The notes under the pieces are model-generated. The model did no database searches and was not told the origin of the DNA. It worked only from the letters and a program-made list of their open reading frames with translations. The translations under genes and the position numbers were made by a program. This document shows, piece by piece, positions 9,870 through 19,416 of a stretch of DNA of 64,000 bases. This DNA comes from Bradyrhizobium sp. ARR65 (GTDB taxonomy: Bacteria; Pseudomonadota; Alphaproteobacteria; Rhizobiales; Xanthobacteraceae), in assembly GCF_000472385.1 (NCBI RefSeq), contig NZ_AWZU01000002.1, positions 62,001 to 126,000 of the forward strand. Direction: 5' to 3'. Position 1 is the stretch's first letter; every line of letters begins with the position of its first letter.

Positions 9870-9902
9870 GAACAATGTTCAAATAAAGATTGAACATTGT
9901 TC
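9870..9902. promoter_or_regulatory. Candidate operator: 13-bp inverted repeat
   Basis: Perfect 13-bp arms GAACAATGTTCAA and TTGAACATTGTTC are separated by 7 nt. Each arm contains an 11-bp near-palindrome (GAACAATGTTC or GAACATTGTTC), so the site could hold two dimers of a TetR- or MarR-like regulator. It lies 106 bp upstream of the membrane-protein start. The AT-rich character stands out from the GC-rich repeats around it. There is no T-run, which argues against a terminator. Confidence 0.5.
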
Positions 9903-10007
9903 ATTGCGTCCTATACTCCAGATTACCGCGATGGAGGGCGGCTGAAACGGCGCAGCGAAGCGCTACGCCGGCGGCATACGCGTCGCGCGACATGGAGGAC
10001 GACGGCA

Positions 10008-11069
10008 ATGTCGTATTCGGAAGCCGACCTTCGGGCGGCAGCAGAGGCCGGCGTGATCAGCACCGCAGATCTGCAGCGGCTGCTCGCATATCTCGCCACG
10101 GGCTCGCCGGCCCGTACCGCGGCAGCGCCTGTGAAATTCGACGCCGCGCATCTGCTTTGGTACGCCGGCGCACTGATCGTGATTGGGGCCATGGGCCTGT
10201 TCTCGACCGTGGCCTTCTCGCAAATGGGCGGTCGCGCGCTGATCGCGTGCGCTGTCGTCTACGCGGCCGGTTTCACCTTGGCCGGCCGCTATCTCTGGCA
10301 CCGCAAGAATCTGCTCGTCCCCAGCGGGCTACTGATCGCGATCGCGGTGTCGATGGCGCCGCTCGCGGTCTATGGCGTGCAGGCCGAACTTGGCTGGTGG
10401 GGCAAGTTCGGCGAGCCCGGGACCTATCGCGACTTCTATGTCTGGATCAAAGGGAGCTGGGTTCTCATGGAAGCCGCCACTGTTATCGCTGGTGTCGTTG
10501 CGCTCCGCTTCTTCCGCTTTCCCTTCATCGTCGCAATCATCGCCTTCGCGATGTGGTTCATGTCGATGGATCTAACCCCCTGGGTGTTCGGCGTCGATCA
10601 TTTCGATTTCGAGATGCGGCGCAAAGTCTCCGTGTGGTTCGGGCTCGTCATTCTCGCCGTCGCATGGGTGGTCGACTATCGCAGCCGCGACGGCGACTTT
10701 GCATTCTGGCTGCACCTCTTTGGGCTTTTGACTTTTTGGGGTGGTATCACCGCCACAGAGGGAGCAACCGAACTGGGAAAGGCGGTCTATTGCCTACTCA
10801 ATGTCGGCCTTCTGTTCATCGCCGTGGTCATCATGCGGCGCGCCTATGTGGTGTTCGGTGCGCTCGGCATCACCCTCTATCTCGGCCATCTCGCCGACGT
10901 GGTCTTCAAAGATTCCCTGCTGTTTCCCTTCGCGCTATCGCTGATCGGGATTGCCGTCGTCGCGAGCGGTTTGCTCTATCATCGCAAGCAGGATGCGATT
11001 GCCGCCTGGCTTTCGGCAAACCCACCGCAAGCCGTGTTGCGGTTGCGCCCCGGTGCGGGCATCCGATGA
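10008..11069 (+). CDS. Multi-pass membrane protein of unknown function
   Basis: A 353-aa protein with a short soluble N terminus (about 55 residues, beginning MSYSEADLRAAAEAGVIS) followed by eight or more hydrophobic segments. It resembles predicted DUF2157-type membrane proteins but I cannot place it in a named family. I prefer the ATG at 10008 because GGAG lies about 10 nt upstream; an in-frame start at 9897 would run through the palindrome. A clear terminator follows at 11119. The palindrome at 9870-9902 is its likely control site. Confidence 0.75.
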   Translation: MSYSEADLRAAAEAGVISTADLQRLLAYLATGSPARTAAAPVKFDAAHLLWYAGALIVIGAMGLFSTVAFSQMGGRALIACAVVYAAGFTLAGRYLWHRKNLLVPSGLLIAIAVSMAPLAVYGVQAELGWWGKFGEPGTYRDFYVWIKGSWVLMEAATVIAGVVALRFFRFPFIVAIIAFAMWFMSMDLTPWVFGVDHFDFEMRRKVSVWFGLVILAVAWVVDYRSRDGDFAFWLHLFGLLTFWGGITATEGATELGKAVYCLLNVGLLFIAVVIMRRAYVVFGALGITLYLGHLADVVFKDSLLFPFALSLIGIAVVASGLLYHRKQDAIAAWLSANPPQAVLRLRPGAGIR

Positions 11070-11118
11070 CCAGGTTATCAGAAGAAGAAGACGAGCCGGT
11101 CTATGCGCCCAAAAACAG

Positions 11119-11145
11119 AAAACGCCCGTGGGGAGCGGGCGTTTT
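11119..11145 (+). terminator. Intrinsic terminator-like hairpin
   Basis: Ten-bp perfect arms AAAACGCCCG and CGGGCGTTTT with a 7-nt loop; the right arm ends in TTTT. It lies 50 bp after the membrane-protein stop and is the clearest terminator in the window. Confidence 0.75.
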
Positions 11146-11242
11146 CGTGTAGTCGACTTGGGGGTAGTTGGGTCTTCTACATATCCACGTAGCGACTTTG
11201 GGGGGCTGGTAAAGAGCTACGTGAATTCCTTTAAACTCCTCT

Positions 11243-11446
11243 TCAGCGAACCATCGAGGTGTTTGAACTCGTGACCGCTATCGGCTTGCCGGCCTTGATG
11301 ATATGCGCGGTCTGCGTGTAGCCGTCATCTGTCGCGTTGACGCGAGCGGAGATACCGATGCCTGCGATCACAACGCCGGCGACCAGCGCCACGACCACGA
11401 TCTTCAGATGGGTCGTACGATCCGCACTGTAGATCGAGTGGTTCAT
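11243..11446 (-). CDS. Small single-pass membrane protein
   Basis: A 67-aa protein with a charged N terminus, one hydrophobic segment at about residues 14-32 (IVVVALVAGVVIAGIGI), and a short outer tail. AGGAG lies about 6 nt before the ATG, which makes it a convincing small gene. Similar short membrane proteins are common in Bradyrhizobium, but I know of no function. It is convergent with the membrane-protein gene and terminator upstream. Confidence 0.6.
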   Translation of the reverse strand: MNHSIYSADRTTHLKIVVVALVAGVVIAGIGISARVNATDDGYTQTAHIIKAGKPIAVTSSNTSMVR

Positions 11447-11741
11447 GGAAGTCTCCTGCCCTTCCTGCCGTGTTGAGTAAGTCGGTCCTTTCCACCGACA
11501 GGTTCAACGTCTTGCCTCCCAGGAACGTAGGAATAGAGGTTTGAGTTCCCTAGAGGCGATCACAAGGCGGTGAAAAGACGTGAAGGTTCGCGATTGGCTG
11601 AAAGTTCGATTGGAAAATAATTTAGTAACTTCAATTGGTTGAATGGATATCACTGCCTTCTCGCAGGGAATGCGGCGGAATCGCGAGAGGGCAGAAATCA
11701 GTTGCCTGTGACGAAAAAGCACAGGCCGTAACTGCTTCGTT

Positions 11742-13874
11742 TTAAACGCTTCCCACCGTTTTCAGCCGGGCGCGGGGGTGGATTTCGGCCTGCGACAGCA
11801 CAGTGGTCTGGGCACGGAACCGCTCGACCAGGGAGCGCACAAAAGGCCGGATCGCCGCGGAGGTGACCAGCACCGGCGCCTCGCCATCGCGCGCGGCGCG
11901 CTCGAAGGCGTCCCGTACCGCGCCCATGAACTCCGACAGCTTCGAGGGCTGCATCGCCAGCGTCCGTTCGTCGCCCTGGCCGACCAGGGATTCCGCAAAG
12001 GCCTGTTCCCATTTGGCCGACAGCGCGATCAGCGGCAAATAGCCGTTCGGCGAGGTATTTTGCGCGCAGATCTGGCGGGCGAGGCGAGCCCGGACATGCT
12101 CGACGATCGTCGTCGGATTGCGCGAGAAGGCCAAAGCATCGGCGATGCCTTCGAGGATGGTAGAGAGGTCGCGGATCGAGATGCGCTCTGCAAGGAGAAG
12201 CTGCAGGACGCGCTGGATGCCCGAGATCGTGACCTGGCTCGGCACGATGTCCTTGACGAGCTCGCTCTGCTCCTTCGGCAATTCCTTCAAGAGCTTCTGC
12301 ACCTCGCCATAGGAGAGCAGATCCGACATGTTGTTCTTCAAGAGCTCGGTGAGGTGGGTCGACAGCACGGTTGCGGCATCGACCACCGTGTAGCCCTTGA
12401 GCGAGGCTTCTTCCTTCAGGCTCGCGTCCACCCAGGTGGCCGGCAGCCCGAAGGTCGGCTCGGTGGTGTGGATGCCGGGGATCGAGACCTGGTTGCCGGC
12501 GGGGTCCATGACCATGAACTGGTTCGGCCAGATCTTGCCGGTGCCGGCGTCCACTTCCTTGATCTTGATGATGTAGGTATTCGCTTCGAGCTGCACATTG
12601 TCGAGGATGCGCACCGAGGGCATCACGAAGCCCATCTCGATCGCGAGCGACCGGCGCAGGGCCTTGATCTGCTCGGTCAGGCGGTCAGTGCCGTCGGGGC
12701 CGTTCACCAGCGGCAGCAGCGCATAGCCGAGCTCGATCTTGAGATCGTCGATCTTGAGTGCGCTGGAGATCGGTTCTTCCGCCGCTGCGCCCGCCGTGCC
12801 GGCATTGACGGTCGCCGCGGCCGCCGCCTGCGCTTCTGCCGCCGCTTTCGCATGTTTTTGCTTGCGCGCGTTCCAGGCCAGCGCGCCGGCGCCGCTGGCG
12901 AGCGCCGCGAAGGGAATGGTCGGAAGGCCCGGCAGCAGAGCCAGCACGAACATGACGCCGGCGACCATGCCGAGCGCCTGCGGATAACCGGAGAATTGTC
13001 GGATCAGCGCCTTGTCTGCGGCGCCGGACACGCCTGCCTTGGAGACGAGCAGGCCGGCCGCGGTGGAGACGATCAGTGCCGGCACCTGCGTGACCAGGCC
13101 GTCGCCGACCGTGAGCAGCGTATAGGTCTGCGCGGCCTCGCCGAAGGAGAGGCCCTGCTGGGCGACGCCGATGATGATGCCGCCGATGATGTTGATGAAC
13201 ACGACGAGCAGACCGGCCACTGCGTCGCCGCGGACGAACTTGGAGGCACCATCCATCGCGCCGAAGAAACCGCTTTCGTCCTCCAGCGCCTTGCGCCGCT
13301 CCTTGGCGACCTTCTCGTCGATCAGGCCGGCCGAGAGATCGGCGTCGATCGCCATCTGCTTGCCGGGCATGCCGTCAAGATGGAAGCGCGCCGCGACTTC
13401 GGCGATGCGGCCCGAACCCTTGGTGATGACGACGAAGTTCACGGTGACCAGGATCGCAAAGACGATAATGCCGATGACGAAATTGCCGCCCATCACGAAA
13501 TTGCCGAACGCCTGGATGACGTGGCCGGCAGCGTCCGTCCCCTCATGCCCGTGCGAGAGGATCAGCCGCGTCGAGGCGAGGCTGAGCGACAGGCGCAGCA
13601 TGGTCGAGATCAACAGGACGGTCGGGAAGGACGAGAACTCCAATGGCGTCTGGATGAACAGCGACGTCATCAGGATCAGGATCGAGAAGGTGATCGAGAT
13701 CGCCAGGAACATGTCGAGCACGATCGAGGGAAGAGGCAGGATCAGCACCACCAGGATGGTCATGATCCCGAGTGCCAGCGCGATATCGCCGCGCTTTAGG
13801 ATGCCGCCGATGTCACTGAGCTTGGGAAACCTGCCCAGACCCTCCGCGCCCTGGCCTGCCGTGACATCGACCAT
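11742..13874 (-). CDS. flhA: Flagellar export protein FlhA
   Basis: FlhA is the large inner-membrane gate component of the flagellar type III export apparatus. The 710-aa product has a multi-pass N-terminal half (about residues 25-330) and a soluble C-terminal export-cargo domain. The FHIPEP signature is intact (RIAEVAARFHLDGMPGKQMAID). I chose the ATG at 13874, giving MVDVTAGQGAEG with GGGGAG upstream; the frame extends 50 codons further without family-like sequence. No other flagellar gene is in the window, so it stands apart from any flagellar cluster. Confidence 0.94.
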   Translation of the reverse strand: MVDVTAGQGAEGLGRFPKLSDIGGILKRGDIALALGIMTILVVLILPLPSIVLDMFLAISITFSILILMTSLFIQTPLEFSSFPTVLLISTMLRLSLSLASTRLILSHGHEGTDAAGHVIQAFGNFVMGGNFVIGIIVFAILVTVNFVVITKGSGRIAEVAARFHLDGMPGKQMAIDADLSAGLIDEKVAKERRKALEDESGFFGAMDGASKFVRGDAVAGLLVVFINIIGGIIIGVAQQGLSFGEAAQTYTLLTVGDGLVTQVPALIVSTAAGLLVSKAGVSGAADKALIRQFSGYPQALGMVAGVMFVLALLPGLPTIPFAALASGAGALAWNARKQKHAKAAAEAQAAAAATVNAGTAGAAAEEPISSALKIDDLKIELGYALLPLVNGPDGTDRLTEQIKALRRSLAIEMGFVMPSVRILDNVQLEANTYIIKIKEVDAGTGKIWPNQFMVMDPAGNQVSIPGIHTTEPTFGLPATWVDASLKEEASLKGYTVVDAATVLSTHLTELLKNNMSDLLSYGEVQKLLKELPKEQSELVKDIVPSQVTISGIQRVLQLLLAERISIRDLSTILEGIADALAFSRNPTTIVEHVRARLARQICAQNTSPNGYLPLIALSAKWEQAFAESLVGQGDERTLAMQPSKLSEFMGAVRDAFERAARDGEAPVLVTSAAIRPFVRSLVERFRAQTTVLSQAEIHPRARLKTVGSV

Positions 13875-14222
13875 GCTTGCCGTCTCCCCACGCGAATGCC
13901 GTTCGCGCGCCCCAAACGTCTGCGCGGCGGCCGATGGGCCACCGTTCCAAAGGTGAGGCACCGCACTTGCGTCCACGGAGATCTCCGTTTTACGCGGTCG
14001 ACGACACTCAACTTCACCCGGCAATTTTTGCCCGGTGTATGGTTAGGAAAGGGTTAACGGGGGAGCTCAGCGCCGTCATTCCGGGGCGCTGCGCAAGCAG
14101 GGAACCCGGAATCTGGAAGCTTGCGGCGTAAGATTTTCGGGTTCGATGCGGAGCCTGTGATGGGGCCGCGCTTGGCGCGGCTCCGTCGGCATGCCCCGCA
14201 GCGGTCCGGCGCGCTGTTCGGC
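13875..14222. other. Intergenic region between cusA end and flhA start
   Basis: These 348 bases should hold the flhA promoter on the minus strand near 13875-14050. The stretch 14073-14114 is a half copy of the GTCATTCCGGGG repeat class, and 14150-14185 resembles part of the block at 9750-9790. I see no gene in it. Confidence 0.6.
14073..14114. repeat. Partial GTCATTCCGGGG-class repeat
   Basis: It reads CGTCATTCCGGGGCGCTGCG onward to GAACCCGGAATCT and matches the left half of the copies at 5062 and 8234. The right end arm is not evident, so the copy looks truncated. Confidence 0.6.
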
Positions 14223-17200
14223 TCATTCAACGGGTTCGGCAACAGCGATCCGCTTCGTTACGGGCTCTCGTTGCACCGGGGGCGGAGAACAGTCGCGATC
14301 TTTCGCAGGCAGCCAGCAGCCCTTGATCAATCCGAAGATCGCGGGGATGACGATCAGCGTCAGCAATGTAGATGAGATCATGCCGCCGATCATCGGCACG
14401 GCGATGCGCTGCATGATTTCAGATCCCGTCCCCGTGCTCCACATGATCGGCAACAGGCCGGCCATGATGGCGGTGACCGTCATCATCTTCGGGCGGACGC
14501 GCTCCACCGCACCTTCCATGATGGCTTCGTGCAGATCGGCGCGGGTCAAGGGCCGTCCGCTCCGCTCCCGCCTTGCCTTGATCCTGGCGAGCGCCTGATT
14601 GAGATAGATCAACATGACGACGCCGGTCTCAGCGGCAACACCTGCGAGCGCAATGAAGCCGACGGCGACAGCAACCGAGAGGTTGAAGCCGAGCCACCAC
14701 ATCATCCAGAGCCCTCCGATCAGCGCGAACGGCAGCGACAGCATGACGATGGCCGTTTCGGTGATCGAGCGGAAATTGAGATAGAGCAACAAGAAGATGA
14801 TGGTGAGCGTCACCGGCAAGACGATTTTCAGCCGCGCGGCCGCCCGCTCCAGATACTCATACTGGCCGCTCCAGATCACGTAATAACCCGGCGGAAACTG
14901 GATGCTCGCGGCAACGGCCTTTTGTGCGTCGGCAACGTAGCCGCCGAGATCGCGGTCGCGGATGTCAACATAGATGTAGGTCGCAAGCTGCCCGTTCTCG
15001 GTGCGGATCGAGGTCGGGCCGCGCGCGGTCTCAACGGTCGCGACCTCGCCGAGCGGCACGGTCCCTCCGCCAGGCAAGGGGACCAGAACGTCGCTTGCGA
15101 TCGCCTTGGGATTGTCCCTGAGGTCGCGCGGATAGCGCATATTGACCGTGAAACGCTGACGGCCTTCGACCGTTGTGGTCACCGTCTGGCCGCCGAGCGC
15201 CGTCGCAATCGTGTCCTGCACGTCCTGGACCGTCAGGCCGTAGCGTGACAGCGCCGCCCGGTCCGGCGTGATCTCCAGGTAATAGCCGCCGATGCCGCGT
15301 TCGGCATAGGCTGACGAGGTGCCGGGTACTGCCTTCAAGACCTGCTCGATCTGCTTGGCCAGTCTGTCGACCTCGACGAGATCGGTGCCCATCACCTTTG
15401 CGCCGACCGGGGTGCGGATGCCTGTCGAGAGCATATCGATACGCGCCTTGATCGGCATGGTCCAGGCGTTGGAGACGCCGGGAAATTGCAAGGCCTTGTC
15501 CATCTCGGCAATCAAGCTGTCGACGGTCACGCCGGGTCGCCACTGCTCTTTGGGTTTCAGGTTGACCATGGTCTCGAACATCTCAGTGGGCGCCGGATCC
15601 GTTGCGGTCGAGGCCCGTCCGGCCTTGCCGTAGACCGAGGCAACTTCGGGAAACGATTTGATGATGCGGTCCTGCATCTGCATCAGTTCGGCGGCTTTGG
15701 TCACGGAAATGCCGGGCAATGTCGTCGGCATGTAGAGCAGGGTGCCTTCATTCAGCGTCGGCATGAATTCCGTGCCGAGCTGTCGCGCCGGCCAGATCGT
15801 CGCGGCGAGCATTGCAAGTGCCAGCAGGACCACCGGGATCTTGACACGAAGCACGGCCTTGATGACTGGCCGATACAGCCAAATCAGCAGGCGGTTGATG
15901 ATGTTCTTGTGCTCGGGCACGATCCTGCCGCGCACGAAGATCACCATCAGCGCAGGAACCAGCGTCACCGACAACAGCGCGGCGGCCGCCATCGAAAAGG
16001 TCTTGGTATAGGCGAGCGGACTGAACAGCCGCCCTTCCTGGGCTTCCAGGGTAAAGATCGGCATGAATGATACGGTGATGATCAGGAGGCTGAAGAACAG
16101 CGCTGGTCCCACCTCCGAGGCCGCCTCGATCAGTATCGCCGCGCGCGAGTGGCCGGGCTCGGCACGCTCGAGATGCTTGTGCGCGTTCTCGATCATGACA
16201 ATGGCGGCGTCGACCATGGCGCCGATCGCAATCGCAATACCGCCGAGACTCATGATGTTTGATCCCAGGCCGAGCAGCTTCATCGCGCCGAAGGCCATCA
16301 GCACGCCGACCGGCAGCATGACGATCGCGACCAGGGCGCTGCGGACATGCAGCAGGAACACGACACAGACCAGCGCGACGACGATGCTTTCCTCGACCAG
16401 TGTGTGCTTGAGCGTGTCGATCGCGGCATAGATCAGGTTGGAGCGGTCGTACACCGGCACGATCTGCAGCGATTTCGGCAGGCTGGTCGCGATCTCTGCA
16501 AACCGCCTCTTGACATTATTGATCACGTCGAGCGCATTGACACCGAAGCGCTGCAGCACGATGCCGCTTGCGACCTCGCCCTCGCCGTTAAGCTCGGTGA
16601 TCCCCCGCCTTTCATCGGGGCCGAGCTCGACGCGGGCCACATCGCGCAACAGCACCGGAGTGCCATTGCTGGTGTTGAGCACGATGTTGCCGAGATCGTT
16701 GATGTCCCTGAGATAGCCCTTGCCGCGGATGACGTATTCGAATTCCGAAAGCTCGACGGTACGGCCGCCGACGTCGGTGTTGCTGGCGCGGATGGCCTCG
16801 CGCATCCTCTGCATGCTGATGCCGCGATCGCGCATACGCTGCGGGTCGAGGATCACGTTGTATTGCTTGACGAAGCCGCCGACGCTCGCGACTTCGGCCA
16901 CGCCTTCTGCCTTGGCCAGCGCGAATTTCAGATTCCAGTCCTGGATCGTCCGCGTCTCCGCCAGATTCAATTCCTTGGACATCACGGCATATTGGTAGAC
17001 CCACCCCACGCCGGTGGCGTCAGGACCGATGGTCGGGGTCACGCCGGCCGGCAGTCGCGAGGCGGCGCTGTTCAGGAACTCCAGTACCCGCGATCGCGCC
17101 CAGTAGATGTCGGTGCCGTCCTCGAAGATGACGTAGACGAAAGAGACGCCGAAGAACGAGAAGCCGCGCACGACCTTCGATTTCGGCACGGTCAGCATCG

Positions 17201-17414
17201 CGGCGGTCAGGGGATAGGTGACCTGGTCCTCGATCACCTGCGGCGCCTGCCCCGGATACTCGGTGTAAACGATCACCTGCGTGTCGGAGAGATCGGGAAT
17301 TGCATCTAGCGGCAGATGCATAAGGGCATAGAGGCCTGCGGCGGCCGCAAAGCCGGTCCCGAACAGGACCAGCAGCAGGTTGCGGGCCGACCAGGCGATG
17401 AGGCGGGAGATCAT
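14223..17414 (-). CDS. cusA: Copper/silver efflux RND transporter CusA
   Basis: A 1063-aa heavy-metal RND pump that moves Cu(I)/Ag(I) out through a CusCBA-type channel. The N-terminal sequence (PLDAIPDLSDTQVIVYTEYPGQAPQ split by typical spacing, then FFGVSFVYVIFEDGTDIYWAR) and the MPIKARIDMLSTGIRTPVG segment in the second periplasmic domain are characteristic of the CusA branch rather than CzcA. It has the expected 12 membrane segments in two halves. Its start overlaps the cusB stop by 4 bp. No CusC outer-membrane gene is in the operon, so the channel protein must be encoded elsewhere. Confidence 0.93.
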   Translation of the reverse strand: MISRLIAWSARNLLLVLFGTGFAAAAGLYALMHLPLDAIPDLSDTQVIVYTEYPGQAPQVIEDQVTYPLTAAMLTVPKSKVVRGFSFFGVSFVYVIFEDGTDIYWARSRVLEFLNSAASRLPAGVTPTIGPDATGVGWVYQYAVMSKELNLAETRTIQDWNLKFALAKAEGVAEVASVGGFVKQYNVILDPQRMRDRGISMQRMREAIRASNTDVGGRTVELSEFEYVIRGKGYLRDINDLGNIVLNTSNGTPVLLRDVARVELGPDERRGITELNGEGEVASGIVLQRFGVNALDVINNVKRRFAEIATSLPKSLQIVPVYDRSNLIYAAIDTLKHTLVEESIVVALVCVVFLLHVRSALVAIVMLPVGVLMAFGAMKLLGLGSNIMSLGGIAIAIGAMVDAAIVMIENAHKHLERAEPGHSRAAILIEAASEVGPALFFSLLIITVSFMPIFTLEAQEGRLFSPLAYTKTFSMAAAALLSVTLVPALMVIFVRGRIVPEHKNIINRLLIWLYRPVIKAVLRVKIPVVLLALAMLAATIWPARQLGTEFMPTLNEGTLLYMPTTLPGISVTKAAELMQMQDRIIKSFPEVASVYGKAGRASTATDPAPTEMFETMVNLKPKEQWRPGVTVDSLIAEMDKALQFPGVSNAWTMPIKARIDMLSTGIRTPVGAKVMGTDLVEVDRLAKQIEQVLKAVPGTSSAYAERGIGGYYLEITPDRAALSRYGLTVQDVQDTIATALGGQTVTTTVEGRQRFTVNMRYPRDLRDNPKAIASDVLVPLPGGGTVPLGEVATVETARGPTSIRTENGQLATYIYVDIRDRDLGGYVADAQKAVAASIQFPPGYYVIWSGQYEYLERAAARLKIVLPVTLTIIFLLLYLNFRSITETAIVMLSLPFALIGGLWMMWWLGFNLSVAVAVGFIALAGVAAETGVVMLIYLNQALARIKARRERSGRPLTRADLHEAIMEGAVERVRPKMMTVTAIMAGLLPIMWSTGTGSEIMQRIAVPMIGGMISSTLLTLIVIPAIFGLIKGCWLPAKDRDCSPPPVQREPVTKRIAVAEPVE

Positions 17415-18838
17415 TGGTGCTCTCCCATGTCCTTCGCATCACCCGAAGGCCGCGGCGCGGCCTCGGCAAAGCTTCTGAGCGCCGCCTTCAGGTTGCTCTC
17501 GGCATCGATCAGGAAGTTGGCCGAGGTGACCACCGCCTCGCCCGCGCTGAGACCTTCCATCACCTCGACATAGCCGTCGCCACGTCGGCCAAGCTGGACC
17601 GCGCGTGGCTCGAAGCGCCCCTCGCCCTTGTCGACGAGCACGGCCTGCCGGCTGCCAGTATCAAGCACCGAACTGTCAGGGACGGCGACGACCTGCGCTC
17701 CATTGCCGGTGTCGATCTCCGCATCGACATACATGTCCGGGAGCAGGTCGAGATCCTTGTTGGCGAGCTCGATGCGGATCCGCGCCGTCCGCGTCTCGCG
17801 GTTCACTTGCGGATAGATCATGCCGATCGAGCCCGAGAATGTGCGGCCGGGAAAGCTGCGCGCGCGCACGGTCACGGGTTGACCGACAGCGATGCCGCCG
17901 AGATCGCGTTCCGCCACGTCCACCAGCGCCCATACGACCGAGGTGTCCGCAATCCGAAACAGCACATCGCCGGGTTGCGCGCGCATGCCCTCGATGGCGT
18001 TACGCTCAAGCACGATGCCGTTGCGGGGCGCCGTCCATTGAATGGCGATCGGCGCGATGTGGGTCTTCTGCATGGTCGCGATGACTGCCTCCGGGACGTC
18101 CAGATTGAGCAGCCGTTGTTTTGAACCGCGGCCGTAGAGTTCGACCCCTCCGGTCGTCTTGGAATCGATGGTTGCGAGATATTCGGCTGCGGCCAAGGCG
18201 ATCGCCGGGCTGTAAATTTCCATCAGGGGCTGACCTGCGGAGACGCGCGCGCCGGTAGTGACGTCGGCGACCTCTTGCACATAGCTTTCGGCGCGCATCG
18301 CGATGACGGAGATGCGGCGCTCGTCGAGCTGAATCGTGCCGGGTGCCCGGACCCGTGTCCGGATCACGCGGCGTTCGGCGGGCTCGGATCTCACGCCGGT
18401 GCGCTGAATCTTACCCGGGGAAAGCTTGATCGTGCCGTCGTCGACGTCATCGCCATCATAGACGGGGATGTAGTCCATCCCCATTGGATCCTTCTTCGGC
18501 GCCGGCGAGGTGTCCGGCAAGCCCATCGGATTGCGGTAGTAAAGAACTTTGCGCGACGCCTCCGCAGCTTTCGGTTTTGGCGCGGGCTGATCGAATGAGG
18601 GCTCCTCGTCATCATAGACCGGCAGGTAGTCGCGGCCACCGCTGTCCTTCTTGGGGGCGGCCGACCAGAACGGCGCGCCGGTCGGATCGCGGTAGTAGAG
18701 GATCTTGCGCTCGGCGGCTGGCGCCGGCGTCGAGAGATGCAACTGGATCGGCCACAATGGCCGCTGTGCCGCCCAGTAGCTGCCTGCGCCGAGGCCGATG
18801 CCGAGCGTCAAAGCCGTGAAGAATCGGAGCGTGGTCAT
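17411..18838 (-). CDS. cusB: CusB-type periplasmic adaptor with two heavy-metal-binding domains
   Basis: A 475-aa membrane-fusion protein of the efflux RND system. After an N-terminal membrane anchor (residues 5-24) it has two tandem heavy-metal-binding domains at about 45-78 and 97-131, each with the YYR-P-G...PKKD...DY-PVY pattern. The second keeps the methionines (NPMGLP, DPMGMDYIP) while the first has lost them. The HlyD-like barrel and hairpin follow. I chose the ATG at 18838; a GTG at 18916 overlapping the upstream stop would add 26 residues before the anchor and is possible. Confidence 0.9.
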   Translation of the reverse strand: MTTLRFFTALTLGIGLGAGSYWAAQRPLWPIQLHLSTPAPAAERKILYYRDPTGAPFWSAAPKKDSGGRDYLPVYDDEEPSFDQPAPKPKAAEASRKVLYYRNPMGLPDTSPAPKKDPMGMDYIPVYDGDDVDDGTIKLSPGKIQRTGVRSEPAERRVIRTRVRAPGTIQLDERRISVIAMRAESYVQEVADVTTGARVSAGQPLMEIYSPAIALAAAEYLATIDSKTTGGVELYGRGSKQRLLNLDVPEAVIATMQKTHIAPIAIQWTAPRNGIVLERNAIEGMRAQPGDVLFRIADTSVVWALVDVAERDLGGIAVGQPVTVRARSFPGRTFSGSIGMIYPQVNRETRTARIRIELANKDLDLLPDMYVDAEIDTGNGAQVVAVPDSSVLDTGSRQAVLVDKGEGRFEPRAVQLGRRGDGYVEVMEGLSAGEAVVTSANFLIDAESNLKAALRSFAEAAPRPSGDAKDMGEHQ

Positions 18839-18912
18839 GACGTGTGCCTGCAGATCGTGAGTGATGGCTGCGTTCGAAGCCGGGAGCGCCCGCGAAGGAG
18901 CGCTCCCGCGTC

Positions 18913-19305
18913 TCACTTGGCGGCCTTGATCACGACGCTGCCGGTTACCGTCTCGGCCTCGCCCTGCACCTTGGCGGAGAGACTGAGCTGGTAGCGTCCG
19001 GCCATCGGCAGATCCGTCTTGAAGGCGTAGACGCCGGGCTCTTTCGCAGGCAGCGGAGTCACCTGGGATTGCATCTCGGCCATTCCGTCCGGCGCCATGT
19101 CGACGCGCGTGCGGATGATCACCGCGTCCGGTACCGGCTTTCCAGTCTGCCTGTTGATCAGTCGGACGGCGACGGTAACATCGTCGCCTTTCTTCATGTC
19201 CGCATTGACCGGCTCAAAGGCGTAGTCGCCAGCCGCCGCGGAGGCTGCGGAGGCACCAATGCTCATGATCGCGGCAAGCGCCGCAATGCGCGTGAACTTC
19301 AACAT
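18913..19305 (-). CDS. Exported FixH/YtkA-like protein of the copper operon
   Basis: A 130-aa protein with a signal peptide (to about residue 23, ASAASAA) and an immunoglobulin-like beta domain of the FixH/YtkA kind (VTVAVRLINRQTGKPVPDAVI, then PGVYAFKTDLPMAGRYQLSL). Such proteins are frequent in copper-handling operons and are thought to be periplasmic. I chose the ATG at 19305 because GAGGAG lies about 8 nt upstream. It sits immediately before cusB. Confidence 0.8.
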   Translation of the reverse strand: MLKFTRIAALAAIMSIGASAASAAAGDYAFEPVNADMKKGDDVTVAVRLINRQTGKPVPDAVIIRTRVDMAPDGMAEMQSQVTPLPAKEPGVYAFKTDLPMAGRYQLSLSAKVQGEAETVTGSVVIKAAK

Positions 19306-19416
19306 TATTCTTCTCCTCAAGAGGTCTGGTCTCGGCCGCGGCATTGTGGTGGCGCGCGGCAAGCGTCATCGTGCGCGAGCGCAGGCGCTCACGCGTTTCG
19401 GCGTTTCAAGAGACGG

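Noticed and set aside
11778..13799. A 673-codon open frame on the plus strand opposite flhA
   Set aside because: It mirrors flhA codon structure, and its product is rich in Arg, Asp, Gln and His with no domain pattern. FlhA on the minus strand has an exact family signature.
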